Assembly (NCBI GenBank): GCA_035631655.1
Contig: DASQIH010000080.1
Span: 124,001-188,000 of the forward strand
DNA: 64,000 bases
Source of the DNA: Gp1-AA122 sp035631655
GTDB taxonomy: Bacteria; Acidobacteriota; Terriglobia; Terriglobales; Acidobacteriaceae
Reading direction: 5' to 3'
Shown: one piece after another, positions 44,189 through 52,071 of the stretch
How the letters are laid out: the number at the start of each line of letters is the position of its first letter
How positions within the stretch are numbered: the first letter of the stretch is position 1
Notes under the pieces: model-generated
Told to the model about the DNA's origin: nothing
Databases searched by the model: none
Seen by the model: the letters and a program-made list of their open reading frames with translations, nothing else
Made by a program: the position numbers and the translations under genes

Positions 44189-44887
44189 ATGACTGACGCG
44201 CGCGGTCGGCTAATTGTGGCCTTGGACGTTTCCTCCGCCACCGCGGCGCAGAAAATCGTGACCGCGCTGGGCGAATCCGTCCACACGTACAAGGTAGGAA
44301 TGCGGCTCTTCACAGCCGAAGGCCCGCAAGTCGTGCGCGATCTGGTGGCCTCGGGACGCAAAGTCTTCCTGGACCTGAAATACCACGACATACCCAACAC
44401 CGTGGGCGCAGCCGTGCGCGAGGCCACAAACCTGAAAGTGACCATGCTCACGGTTCACGCCGCCGGTGGCGGCAGGATGCTGCGCGCCGCCGTAGAAGCC
44501 GCCAAGCGAGATCCGAACCTCACGCTGCTGGCCGTGACTGTCCTGACCAGCCTGGACGATTCCGATTTACAGAAGATGGGAGTGCGGGGCCGCGCTGTCG
44601 ATCAGGTGATGCGCCTGGCCGCGCTGGCTCTGGCGAATGGCTGCAAAGGAATTGTCGCCTCTGCCCTGGAAGCCGCCGAATTACGCAGCGAGCTGGGCAG
44701 CAATTTCGCGATTGTCACCCCAGGAGTGAGACCCGCAGGAACCGGTTACGGCGATCAGGTACGGGTGGTAACCCCCGCTGAAGCGATGGCCGCCGGCGCT
44801 ACGCATATCGTCGTTGGCAGACCCATCACCGAAGCCGCTGACCCCGCCGCCGAAGCCAGAGCCATTCTCGGCCAAATCAGCTTTTAG
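44189..44887 (+). CDS. pyrF: Orotidine 5'-phosphate decarboxylase
   Basis: PyrF converts OMP to UMP, the last step of pyrimidine synthesis. The 232-residue barrel has LIVALDVSSATAAQKIV, the active-site signature FLDLKYHDIPNTVGAAV (catalytic Lys and Asp), VTPGVRPAGTGYGDQ and THIVVGRPITEA for phosphate binding. The ATG at 44189 is preceded by CGGAG and gives the usual length; the frame extends 28 codons upstream without homology. Confidence 0.95.
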   Translation: MTDARGRLIVALDVSSATAAQKIVTALGESVHTYKVGMRLFTAEGPQVVRDLVASGRKVFLDLKYHDIPNTVGAAVREATNLKVTMLTVHAAGGGRMLRAAVEAAKRDPNLTLLAVTVLTSLDDSDLQKMGVRGRAVDQVMRLAALALANGCKGIVASALEAAELRSELGSNFAIVTPGVRPAGTGYGDQVRVVTPAEAMAAGATHIVVGRPITEAADPAAEARAILGQISF

Positions 44888-44906
44888 CTCTTAGCTTCCA
44901 CTTCAT

Positions 44907-44986
44907 GTCAGCATCCTGAGGAGGCGCTAGCCTCCGAAGAGCCTGCCCTAAGCGAGCGAAGCGAGTCGAAGGGATCTTGCGTGCAC
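44907..44986. repeat. Modular intergenic repeat (family B, long form)
   Basis: GTCAGCATCCTGAGGAGGCG, hairpin GGAGGCGCTAGCCTCC, GAAGAGCCTGCCCTAAGCGA, then GATCTTGCGTGCAC. It shares its module order with 38238 and 47543. Confidence 0.7.
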
Positions 44987-45029
44987 GACCGAAAAACCTC
45001 GCGCTACCAGGTCTCAAACTTGCCAGCCT

Positions 45030-45209
45030 CTACAGTTTCTCGTAAAACTCACACGCCGAACACGAAATGAAAATCCCGCCCGGCACACCCCGCTCCCTGT
45101 CCTTAACCCTTTTCACAATCCGGGTCGGCTTGCCGCATTTGGGACAGTCGGTACTCTTGGAGGTATCCATCACTTTCTTGCGGTCGGCGGTCTTAGCAAT
45201 CTTGGCCAT
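45030..45209 (-). CDS. Small zinc-ribbon protein, 59 residues
   Basis: The protein reads MAKIAKTADRKKVMDTSKST, then CPKCGKPTRIVKRVKDRERG, then VPGGIFISCSACEFYEKL. The CPKC and CSAC knuckles form one zinc site. AAGGAC precedes the ATG at 45207-45209 (GGAGAAGGAC). It is short but has a basic, compact and cysteine-paired composition typical of a real protein, and the opposite-strand frame lacks such features. Role unknown; nucleic-acid binding is possible. Confidence 0.7.
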   Translation of the reverse strand: MAKIAKTADRKKVMDTSKSTDCPKCGKPTRIVKRVKDRERGVPGGIFISCSACEFYEKL

Positions 45210-45445
45210 GTCCTTCTCCTATGCAGAAATGTCCCGCAGGCGAAGCCGCCCCAGGAAACGAAATTAGCTTTGTGGGAGTTGCCCCTGAATCCCGCCTCGG
45301 CGGAAACACGAAGAGGAATGCCGATTCAATCTGGCACAACTTTCCTGCTCTCGTCTGTTTGATTTTACATGAACGCCCGTCGACTGTCGTGCGAAGGCCG
45401 GCTCCCACGGCGCTCCACATCGGCTTCACAACCGAACGCCCTTAT

Positions 45446-45802
45446 TTAGCAATTCGTTCCGCGGTCGTTTCTCTCGGAAAGGATCACCAGCACAGCCATG
45501 GCATAGATCACGAGGCCGCCGACCTCCCACTGTCCGTGCAGCACGTGGATCAGCATGGCCACTCCGAAGATCGCCAGCAGCAAGTAACCTCCAACAACCA
45601 TCGCCCGCGGAATGAGGAACAGAACCGCCGCCAGGATTTCTGATCCTGCCAGCACCATCCGAATCCAGTCCGGCAATCCAATGTGGCCGAAGGCACGTTT
45701 GCCCGCCGGTGCAAAGGCCAGAAGGCAAGACTGGAGCAGCACCACGAGCCCCAGTGACCAGTACAACGCCCGCAAAGCGTTCTTGCTCACTTGCGTTGTC
45801 AT
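45446..45802 (-). CDS. DoxX-like small membrane protein
   Basis: The 118-residue protein has four predicted helices (ALYWSLGLVVLLQSCLLAF, IRMVLAGSEILAAVLFLIP, VVGGYLLLAIFGVAMLIHVL, VGGLVIYAMAVLVILS), matching the layout of DoxX-like proteins. Function in the family is poorly defined (redox or stress related in some). Its start overlaps the stop of the upstream 99-residue gene as a 4-base overlap, so the two are cotranslated. Confidence 0.7.
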   Translation of the reverse strand: MTTQVSKNALRALYWSLGLVVLLQSCLLAFAPAGKRAFGHIGLPDWIRMVLAGSEILAAVLFLIPRAMVVGGYLLLAIFGVAMLIHVLHGQWEVGGLVIYAMAVLVILSERNDRGTNC

Positions 45803-46098
45803 TTGGCGTGTCCCGCGGCTCGCGTAGACTTCCGGCCCAGCTTCGCTTCCTTAAGACGATGGCTTGCGCTGGAATCCAGATCCAGCCCGTAAAACTTCTT
45901 CAGATCGGCGATCCGTTGAAGATTCGCCTCTCCGAACGGACACTTGCCATCGAAAGCGTGCAGCACAATGCCCTCCAGCAGGTCTCCCAGCGTCAGGTCA
46001 TGATACTCAGCCAATGCCTTGAGCACCTTCAGCAAACGCCTCTCCATGCGTACGCCTGTTTGCACCCGCTCGACTACTAATTTGTCCTCGTCGACCAT
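45799..46098 (-). CDS. Small protein, possible ribbon-helix-helix type
   Basis: The 99-residue protein begins MVDEDKLVVERVQTGVRMER, then RLLKVLKALAEYHDLTLGDL. The strand-then-two-helices order in the first 50 residues is compatible with a ribbon-helix-helix DNA-binding fold. The tail is basic (LKEAKLGRKSTRAAGHAK). I do not recognise a named family. Coupled by overlap to the DoxX-like gene, it may regulate that gene or act with it. Confidence 0.5.
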   Translation of the reverse strand: MVDEDKLVVERVQTGVRMERRLLKVLKALAEYHDLTLGDLLEGIVLHAFDGKCPFGEANLQRIADLKKFYGLDLDSSASHRLKEAKLGRKSTRAAGHAK

Positions 46099-46173
46099 TA
46101 ATATCGCCTTCCTTAAACTATGTAACTATGTACCAATTTACCACGGTACGTATGCAAAATCAAAGCTTTTCCG

Positions 46174-46250
46174 CTGAGAACTGAGAACTGGGAACCGAGA
46201 ACTTCGCACTGGGTACCGGGTACTCGGTCCTGGGTACTCGGTACTAGCCA
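46174..46250. repeat. GAACTGA / ACTCGGT word repeat
   Basis: GAGAACTGAGAACTGGGAAC is followed by GGGTACCGGGTACTCGGTCC and TGGGTACTCGGTACTAGCC. The same words occur in the nuoJ-nuoK spacer. Confidence 0.6.
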
Positions 46251-46346
46251 GTCCGTTTGACGCTCCCCACCCCCTTTGTTACCTTCTAAAGTTTCCCGTT
46301 GCCTGAATTTCTGCGCCTGTCCGCGCAGCTAGAAGCGAGACTCACC

Positions 46347-47528
46347 ATGCCGGCCATCAAGTTTCGCGGCGTAGACTTCCTCCAATTCGACGCCCTGCTC
46401 AGCGACGACGAGCGCCTCGTCCGCGATACCACCCGCAAGTTCATCGAAGACAATCTCATCCCCATCATCGAAGAATGCAACCGCGCCGGACGTTTTCCCC
46501 GCGAACTCGTCAAGCCCATGGCCGAACTGGGTTATTTCGGAGCCAGTCTGAAAGGCTACGGTTGCGCCGGAATGTCCAACGTGGAGTACGGCTTGGTGAT
46601 GCAGGAATTGGAGCGAGGCGACAGCGGCGTGCGCTCCTTTGTCAGCGTGCAATCCGCCTTGGTGATGTACCCGATCTACGCCTTCGGAAGTGACGAGCAG
46701 AAGAACAAATGGCTGCCCGCCCTGCAAAAAGGCGAGAAGCTAGGTTGCTTCGGCCTGACCGAGCCCGATTTCGGCTCCAATCCCGGAGGCATGCGCACCC
46801 GCGCCCGCAAAGCCGGGAAAGAATACGTGCTTACCGGCGAAAAGATGTGGATCACCTCCGGCTCCATTGCCGATGTCGCCATCATCTGGGCCAAGGTTGA
46901 AAACGAGAAAGATAAGGTTCGCGGCTTCCTGGTAGAAACGGATCGTCCCGGCTTCAAAGCCGACGACGTACATGGCAAGTGGTCGCTGCGTGCGTCAGTG
47001 ACGTCCGGTCTATCCCTGCAAGATGTACACATCCCCGAATGCAACTTGCTGCCCGGCAGTAACGGCTTGAAATCGCCACTCATGTGCCTGAACCAGGCGC
47101 GCTATGGCATTGCCTGGGGTGGAGTGGGCGCAGCGATGGCCTGCTATGACACTGCCTTGCAGTATTCGCTGCTCCGCAAGCAGTTCCGCGACCAGCCCAT
47201 CGCCTCGCACCAGCTAGTCCAGGAAAAGCTCGCTTGGATGATTACCGAGATTACCAAAGCGCAGCTCCTGGTGCTGCAGGTCGGCCGTTTGAAAGATGCC
47301 GACAAAGTCGAGCACCAGCACATCTCGATGGCCAAGCGCAACAACGTCTGGATGGCCCTGGAGTGCGCCCGTATGGCCCGCGACATCCTGGGCGCCAACG
47401 GCATCGCCGACGACTACCCCATCATGCGCCACATGATGAACCTGGAGTCGGTAAAAACCTACGAAGGCACCCATGATATCCACACCTTGATCCTGGGCTC
47501 CGCGGTCACAGGCATCGACGCCTTCTAA
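46347..47528 (+). CDS. Acyl-CoA dehydrogenase, glutaryl-CoA dehydrogenase-like
   Basis: The FAD enzyme oxidises acyl-CoA. The 393-residue protein has ERGDSGVRSFVSVQSALVMY, CFGLTEPDFGSNPGGMRTRA, EKMWITSGSIADVAIIWAKV and, near the end, YEGTHDIHTLILGSAVTG. The YEGTHDIH motif with the catalytic Glu and the SVQSALVMYPI segment are typical of glutaryl-CoA dehydrogenase. A conserved Arg for the glutaryl carboxylate would be decisive and I could not verify it by alignment. The ATG at 46347 gives a normal length; a TTG 16 codons upstream is less likely. Confidence 0.85.
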   Translation: MPAIKFRGVDFLQFDALLSDDERLVRDTTRKFIEDNLIPIIEECNRAGRFPRELVKPMAELGYFGASLKGYGCAGMSNVEYGLVMQELERGDSGVRSFVSVQSALVMYPIYAFGSDEQKNKWLPALQKGEKLGCFGLTEPDFGSNPGGMRTRARKAGKEYVLTGEKMWITSGSIADVAIIWAKVENEKDKVRGFLVETDRPGFKADDVHGKWSLRASVTSGLSLQDVHIPECNLLPGSNGLKSPLMCLNQARYGIAWGGVGAAMACYDTALQYSLLRKQFRDQPIASHQLVQEKLAWMITEITKAQLLVLQVGRLKDADKVEHQHISMAKRNNVWMALECARMARDILGANGIADDYPIMRHMMNLESVKTYEGTHDIHTLILGSAVTGIDAF

Positions 47529-47542
47529 CGAAGATTCATGTC

Positions 47543-47632
47543 GTCATCCTGAGCCGGGCGTCAGCCCGGCGAAGAGCCTGCCCGGAGCGGCCCGAGCAAA
47601 GCGAGGGCCAGTCGCGAGGATCTCGCGTGCAC
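47543..47632. repeat. Modular intergenic repeat (family B, long form)
   Basis: GTCATCCTGAGCCGGGCGTC with stem GCCGGGCGTCAGCCCGGC, GAAGAGCCTGCCCGGAGCGG, GAGCAAAGCGAGGGCCAG, then GGATCTCGCGTGCAC. Confidence 0.7.
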
Positions 47633-47656
47633 TGTTTTCACCGCAATGACGCGCGG

Positions 47657-47904
47657 TATTCGTATCGGGGCACCACTTCAGTGGGTGCATGAGAAGTTGT
47701 GCTGGGATGGATGGCACACGCGGATTTTAGACACGGCAAACCGGGCCACCGGCCACCCTATCAGGGCACCGCTTCAGCGGTGCCGAAGGAATGCCAGTGA
47801 AGGAACCGGCTTTAGCCGCTGTGACTTTGATCAACGAATATCCGCTTTCGAGTTCATGTCGTCATCCTGAGCGGACGCAGGTCCGCGAAGGATCTGGCCC
47901 GCGC
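47657..47904. repeat. Repeat cluster: two family A copies and a family B short form
   Basis: The rest of this gene-free stretch holds a partial family A element (47657-47690, GGCACCACTTCAGTGGGTGC), a second (47758-47822, GGCACCGCTTCAGCGGTGCC plus GGCTTTAGCC), and GTCATCCTGAGCGGACGCAG (family B, 47861-47904). Confidence 0.65.
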
Positions 47905-47909
47905 GCTCC

Positions 47910-49172
47910 CTACGGCACCGCCCTCAACGTCGTACTCGGCATCCCGGGCGGCCCAAATGACCCGCTATTCTCTCCCGCTTTCTTGCCCGGAACAGGGATG
48001 AGCCTCGCCGTCAGCGGCTTGCGCCACTTGAATGCCAGGCTGGCCACATCGCCAATAATCTTTGCGAGCTGCTCTTCAGAAACATCGCCCGGCAGCGGAA
48101 CTGTATCCAGACCGGTCCCGCACACTGCCGAATACGCCAGCAGAGAATCAATGTCGTAGGTGCCTCCAGCCCACCGTTGCGCCAGCACCGGATCTTCCAG
48201 CGGAGGCAGCATGAGTCCCGCAAAACCCGCTCGCTTCGCCTCAACCCCGCGCACCGCACTCGTGATGAGTGCAGCCACACTCATCGTCCCGCTCGAGCCA
48301 AATTTCGCTCCATTCAATTTCTCAATCGCGGCGCCAATGGATGAATCAAAACTGGGCGCCGGCGTTGGATCCAGCCCCACATAGCTCCAGCCTGTGTCTT
48401 TCTCGATTTTCAGCGCAATGGCCTCGATCGCCCGCGCCTGCTCGTTCAATCCGGCCCCAAGCCGTTCCTCCGCCACTCGGAAATCGCCACCCGCAGCGGC
48501 AAAAATATCAAAGACGAAATTACCGCCTTCCAGCCCAACTGAGAACTGGTGCCCTTCCCCGGTATGGTATGAAGCGGGAAAGAATGGAGCGTAGGGTGGC
48601 ACCATGGCCGAAGCAGCGAAGTTGAAATTGTGTCCGCCTCTTTGGCTGTGGCCTTCCACATACTTGATCAGCCGCGCCGCGGCGCGAATGCTGCTCCAAT
48701 GAATGCCATCCTCACCAGCGACAACCACACTGCCAAACAATCCGGTGGTGGAAAGAATCTCGCCCAGCAAGCCGTCCTGATTCTGATCATCGGCGTCACT
48801 TAACAGCGCCGGTCCGATGTTAATAATCACCGAATCACCATTTGCCAACCGGTCCAGAGCTCCAAACAAATCCAAAGCCTCCTTCCTGGAAAGCCCTTGC
48901 GTGTACTGTGGGAAGGGCTGAGTCGTAATCCGCAGAGTCTGGACTTCATAGCCGCTCTTTTCGAACTTGGCCTTCGCCCCCCGTAGCACACTCACCGCCT
49001 CTGCGATCTGCTCCTGATACTGCGAGCGGTCGACTTTTATGAACGCGGTAACAGCCCGGATTTTCGGTTTGCGCGGCAATTGGTCACTCCCAACCATTGC
49101 TCTCGACCCGCACAGGAGGACGACCAGCAGAGCAGCAGCCGGGCCGAAGCAATGTCTGATTCCTCTCGCCAT
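47910..49172 (-). CDS. DUF711 (UPF0210-like) protein with export signal
   Basis: The 420-residue protein resembles the DUF711 family. Blocks include KIRAVTAFIKVDRSQYQEQI, VCGTGLDTVPLPGDVSEEQL and KPLTARLIPVPGKKAGE. Structures of relatives resemble glycyl-radical-like barrels, but no activity is known. Unusually it begins with a hydrophobic leader (MARGIRHCFGPAAALLVVLL then CGSRAMVGS), suggesting export, whereas most relatives are cytosolic. GAAGAGG precedes the ATG at 49170-49172. It is a single gene. Confidence 0.75.
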   Translation of the reverse strand: MARGIRHCFGPAAALLVVLLCGSRAMVGSDQLPRKPKIRAVTAFIKVDRSQYQEQIAEAVSVLRGAKAKFEKSGYEVQTLRITTQPFPQYTQGLSRKEALDLFGALDRLANGDSVIINIGPALLSDADDQNQDGLLGEILSTTGLFGSVVVAGEDGIHWSSIRAAARLIKYVEGHSQRGGHNFNFAASAMVPPYAPFFPASYHTGEGHQFSVGLEGGNFVFDIFAAAGGDFRVAEERLGAGLNEQARAIEAIALKIEKDTGWSYVGLDPTPAPSFDSSIGAAIEKLNGAKFGSSGTMSVAALITSAVRGVEAKRAGFAGLMLPPLEDPVLAQRWAGGTYDIDSLLAYSAVCGTGLDTVPLPGDVSEEQLAKIIGDVASLAFKWRKPLTARLIPVPGKKAGENSGSFGPPGMPSTTLRAVP

Positions 49173-49296
49173 GATTTGCCTCTTCCAATGCTGAACTCGG
49201 TAATTCATGGGCCCCGATGTTTCACAGTGTATGCGGAACCTCGCAGAGGAAAAAAATGACAACAAGATTACCAGCTCTTTTGTTCTTACGACTCTT

Positions 49297-49322
49297 GTCA
49301 TTCCGAGCGAAGCGAGGAATCT
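49297..49322. repeat. Family B short element
   Basis: GTCATTCCGAGCGAAGCGAG followed by GAATCT, upstream of the acetyltransferase gene. The same 26 bases occur at 22835. Confidence 0.65.
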
Positions 49323-49410
49323 GCTTTTGCTCGCCCCTTGCCGTTCGTCCTCATTCCGAGAGCGGCGTACCTTCGGCCAGCCCTGTGTGCCATACTCCTC
49401 GGATTACATC

Positions 49411-49947
49411 ATGTCGACAAGGCTCGAGACTCGTCGTTTAATCCTGCGGGGTTTTGAAGACGCCGATATTCCGGAAATCGTTCGCCTCGCCGGGGTACGT
49501 GAGATCGCGGCTACCACCCTGCGCATTCCCCACCCTTACAGCCACGCGGATGCGGAGAAATTCGTGTCCTATGCGCGGCAAGACAGACGCGCCATCTTCG
49601 CCATCGTTCTCAAGGACACCGGGCAGCTCTGCGGCGCGCTCGGTTTGGAATTAGACGCTGCGAATCAGCGCGCTGAACTGGGTTATTGGATCGGTGTTCC
49701 GTACTGGGGACGCGGTTACGCCACTGAAGCCGCCTGTGCTGTGGTCCAGCATGGTTTCGAAGTCCTGAAACTGAACCGCATCTATGCCTTCCATTTCAGC
49801 CAGAATCCCGCCTCGGGACGCGTGTTGCAGAAAATCGGCATGCGCCACGAAGGACGCCAGCGTGGGCACGTTTACAAATGGGGCCGCTTCGTCGATCTGG
49901 AAATGTATGGACTCTTGCGCTCGGAATGGACGGCGCCACGAAGTTGA
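49411..49947 (+). CDS. GNAT acetyltransferase, RimJ/RimL type
   Basis: The 178-residue protein has the GNAT fold of ribosomal-protein N-acetyltransferase relatives: TRLETRRLILRGFEDADIPE, LGYWIGVPYWGRGYATEAAC (acetyl-CoA binding, GRGYATEA) and NPASGRVLQKIGMRHEGRQR. The substrate is not predictable. The ATG at 49411 gives the family's usual MxTxRLxLR start; the frame upstream is repeat-derived. Confidence 0.88.
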   Translation: MSTRLETRRLILRGFEDADIPEIVRLAGVREIAATTLRIPHPYSHADAEKFVSYARQDRRAIFAIVLKDTGQLCGALGLELDAANQRAELGYWIGVPYWGRGYATEAACAVVQHGFEVLKLNRIYAFHFSQNPASGRVLQKIGMRHEGRQRGHVYKWGRFVDLEMYGLLRSEWTAPRS

Positions 49948-49971
49948 GGGTAGTTCACCCCGGCGAGCAGT

Positions 49972-50373
49972 TCACGTGGCGTACAACTCCTCCAACAGCG
50001 CATACGCCCGTCGCAGGTGCGGAATCACAATGCTCCCGCCCACGACCAGCGCCACATTCAAAGCCTCCTCCTGCTCCGGACGCGTCGCTCCCAGCCGATA
50101 CGACTGGATGATGTGGTAATTGATGCAATCGTCGCAGCGCAGACCCGCGGAAACCACCAGCCCCATCAACTCTTTGTACTTCGCCGGAATCGCCCCTTCC
50201 AGGTAGGTATTGTGATCGATGTTGTAAAACCGCTTGACCAGGAAGTTGTCAGCCTTATCGACCGTCGTGTTGAGCCGCGCCCGCGTCTCGATAAACCGCC
50301 GCGCGAGCTCGCTCTTATCGGAGACTTGCTTCTCGCTAAGTAGGTAAGTGGGCTCTTTCCGTTCCGGAATCAT
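49972..50373 (-). CDS. Carboxymuconolactone decarboxylase-family (AhpD-like) protein
   Basis: The 133-residue protein has the CMD core with the redox motif LRCDDCINYHIIQSYRLGAT (CxxC plus downstream His) and EEALNVALVVGGSIVIPHLR. AhpD-like members have peroxidase-partner or gamma-carboxymuconolactone decarboxylase roles; the CxxC...H pattern favours the former. A 40-residue N-terminal segment precedes the core. I start it at 50371-50373 (MIPERKEPTYLLSEKQVSDK). The open frame continues far upstream antisense to glpX without meaning. Confidence 0.8.
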   Translation of the reverse strand: MIPERKEPTYLLSEKQVSDKSELARRFIETRARLNTTVDKADNFLVKRFYNIDHNTYLEGAIPAKYKELMGLVVSAGLRCDDCINYHIIQSYRLGATRPEQEEALNVALVVGGSIVIPHLRRAYALLEELYAT

Positions 50374-50496
50374 GCCGGAAAGCTTAACAGAAGGTTGTCC
50401 CTCCGGAGTTCGACTGCCCTTTCTACGTGATCTCCCTCCTTTCCCTGTCCTGCCGCTTGGGTTTATATTCTCAACCCGGTTTCCCAGGGGGCATCT

Positions 50497-51531
50497 ATGG
50501 CTACGCAAACCAGGCCGGAAGCCAAGGCCAAAAGTTTTGGACAGAACATCGAAAGTGACCTCGCGCTGGAGTTCCTGCGTGTCGTGGAAAACGCTGCCAT
50601 TTCTTCCGCCCGCACCATGGGCCAGGGCGATCGCAAGCTGGCGGATCAGGTAGCTACCGAGGCTATGCGCACCACCATGGACACGGTCCCGATGCGCGGC
50701 ACCATCGTGATCGGCGAGGGCGAACGCGACGAAGCGCCCATGCTCTACATCGGCGAAAAAGTCGGCGCCTCGTTTCCCGATGGTACCGAAGTGCCTGGGG
50801 TAGACATTGCCGTCGATCCCCTGGAAGGCACGAACCTGTGCGCCACCGGGTCTCCCGGCGCCATCACCGTGCTGGCCGCCTCCGAACAGGGAGGCTTGCT
50901 GAATGCTCCCGATTGCTACATGGAGAAGATCGTAGTGGGCCCCTCCTGCAAAGGCTGCGTCGAATTGGACGCCCCCGTTGCCGATAACCTGAGCAACATC
51001 GCCAAGCGCCTGGAGCGTAACGTCAAGGACCTGGTCATTATTGTCCTGGATCGCCCGCGTCACGAAAAGCTGATCTCCGATATTCGTAAGGCCGGAGCTC
51101 GCATCAAGCTGATCAGCGATGGCGACCTGTCCGCTGGAATCGCCGCCGCAGTAATCGGCACAGGCGTGCACGCCGTCATGGGCTCGGGAGGCGCGCCCGA
51201 GGGCGTAATCACAGCCGCCGCCATTCGCTGCCTGAACGGCTACATGCTCGGCCGCCTGGTGATCAACAAGCCGGAACTGGAAGAGCGTATCGCCCGCATG
51301 GGCATTAAAGACAAGAAGAAGATCTACGAAGCGGAAGACCTCGCGCCCGGCAAGCAACTGATCTTCGCCGCCACCGGAGTAACCGAAGGCGCCTTGATGC
51401 GAGGCGTCCGCTTCTTCGGCGAAGGCACCCGCACCTCATCCGTCATCATGACCAAGAACACCGGCAAAGTGCGCTTTATTGAAAGCATCCACCTGGAGAA
51501 GAAGCCCGACGTAAAGGTTAGGTTCGCGTAA
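50497..51531 (+). CDS. glpX: Fructose-1,6-bisphosphatase, class II
   Basis: GlpX hydrolyses fructose-1,6-bisphosphate in gluconeogenesis. The 344-residue protein has NIESDLALEFLRVVENAAIS, IVIGEGERDEAPMLYIGEKV, VDPLEGTNLCATGSPGAITV (metal-binding Asp/Glu) and MGSGGAPEGVITAAAIRCLN. The start MATQTRPEAKAKSFGQNIE matches the family. It faces away from the CMD gene and is followed by a lone PIN toxin. Confidence 0.94.
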   Translation: MATQTRPEAKAKSFGQNIESDLALEFLRVVENAAISSARTMGQGDRKLADQVATEAMRTTMDTVPMRGTIVIGEGERDEAPMLYIGEKVGASFPDGTEVPGVDIAVDPLEGTNLCATGSPGAITVLAASEQGGLLNAPDCYMEKIVVGPSCKGCVELDAPVADNLSNIAKRLERNVKDLVIIVLDRPRHEKLISDIRKAGARIKLISDGDLSAGIAAAVIGTGVHAVMGSGGAPEGVITAAAIRCLNGYMLGRLVINKPELEERIARMGIKDKKKIYEAEDLAPGKQLIFAATGVTEGALMRGVRFFGEGTRTSSVIMTKNTGKVRFIESIHLEKKPDVKVRFA

Positions 51532-51534
51532 GAA

Positions 51535-51559
51535 AGTGGTCAGTGGCCAGTGGGCAGTG
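51535..51559. repeat. 25-base inverted repeat, left copy flanking the PIN gene
   Basis: AGTGGTCAGTGGCCAGTGGG then CAGTG. It is the exact reverse complement of 52047-52071. Confidence 0.9.
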
Positions 51560-51609
51560 CTCAGTTGCGAACCTTGCAAATGCGATGACGGTGGTCGCAA
51601 GGTTGACCT

Positions 51610-52026
51610 GTGAGCGGATTCTTGCTCGACACCAACATCATTTCAGAGTTGGTTAAAACCCGTCCCGAGCGCAAGGTGACCACGTGGATCGAGGCTACAG
51701 ATGAAAGTCTTCTCTATCTGAGCGTCTTAACTCTGGGCGAGATTCGTAAGGGCATCACTGCCCTTTCAGCCGCTGCGCGCCGGGTCACCCTGGAAGCCTG
51801 GCTCGACCGCGACCTTCCGCTGCGTTTTGCCGGCCGCATCCTCCCTATTGACCCAGCCGTGGCCGATCGCTGGGGAAGGATTGCTGGAAGCAGAGCAGCC
51901 AGAAAATCACCTCTGCCAGTAATAGATGGCCTGCTCGCGGCTACTGCCTTGCATCACAATCTCATTCTGGTTAAGCGCAACACCCGCGACATCGCCTCCG
52001 CGGGCGTTTTCGATCCTTGGACTTGA
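51610..52026 (+). CDS. vapC: PIN-domain (VapC/FitB-like) toxin without a visible antitoxin
   Basis: The 138-residue protein is a PIN ribonuclease with the acidic residues in place: SGFLLDTNIISELVKTRPER (first Asp), LTLGEIRKGI (Glu) and LPVIDGLLAATALHHNLILV (Asp), then KRNTRDIASAGV. FitB/VapC toxins cleave tRNA or rRNA. Translation starts at GTG 51610. No full antitoxin precedes it; only a short open frame ending TGA at 51611-51613, reading DDGGRKVDL, could be the tail of one. Perfect 25-base inverted repeats flank the gene. Confidence 0.85.
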   Translation: MSGFLLDTNIISELVKTRPERKVTTWIEATDESLLYLSVLTLGEIRKGITALSAAARRVTLEAWLDRDLPLRFAGRILPIDPAVADRWGRIAGSRAARKSPLPVIDGLLAATALHHNLILVKRNTRDIASAGVFDPWT

Positions 52027-52046
52027 ACCGTGGTCTCCTCGCTGGC

Positions 52047-52071
52047 CACTGCCCACTGGCCACTGACCACT
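52047..52071. repeat. 25-base inverted repeat, right copy flanking the PIN gene
   Basis: CACTGCCCACTGGCCACTGA then CCACT, the reverse complement of 51535-51559. It overlaps the last bases of the asparaginase-like gene by two. Confidence 0.9.

Noticed and set aside
49972..51357. A 461-codon open frame on the minus strand spanning glpX
   Set aside because: Only its last 133 codons match a protein family (CMD/AhpD-like). The rest is antisense to glpX and is low-complexity Gly/Ala/His.
51535..52071. A transposon with target-site duplication around the PIN gene
   Set aside because: The inverted repeats are perfect, but the bases just outside (CGTAAGAA on the left, AGTTCGCT on the right) do not form a duplication, so a classical insertion is not demonstrated.
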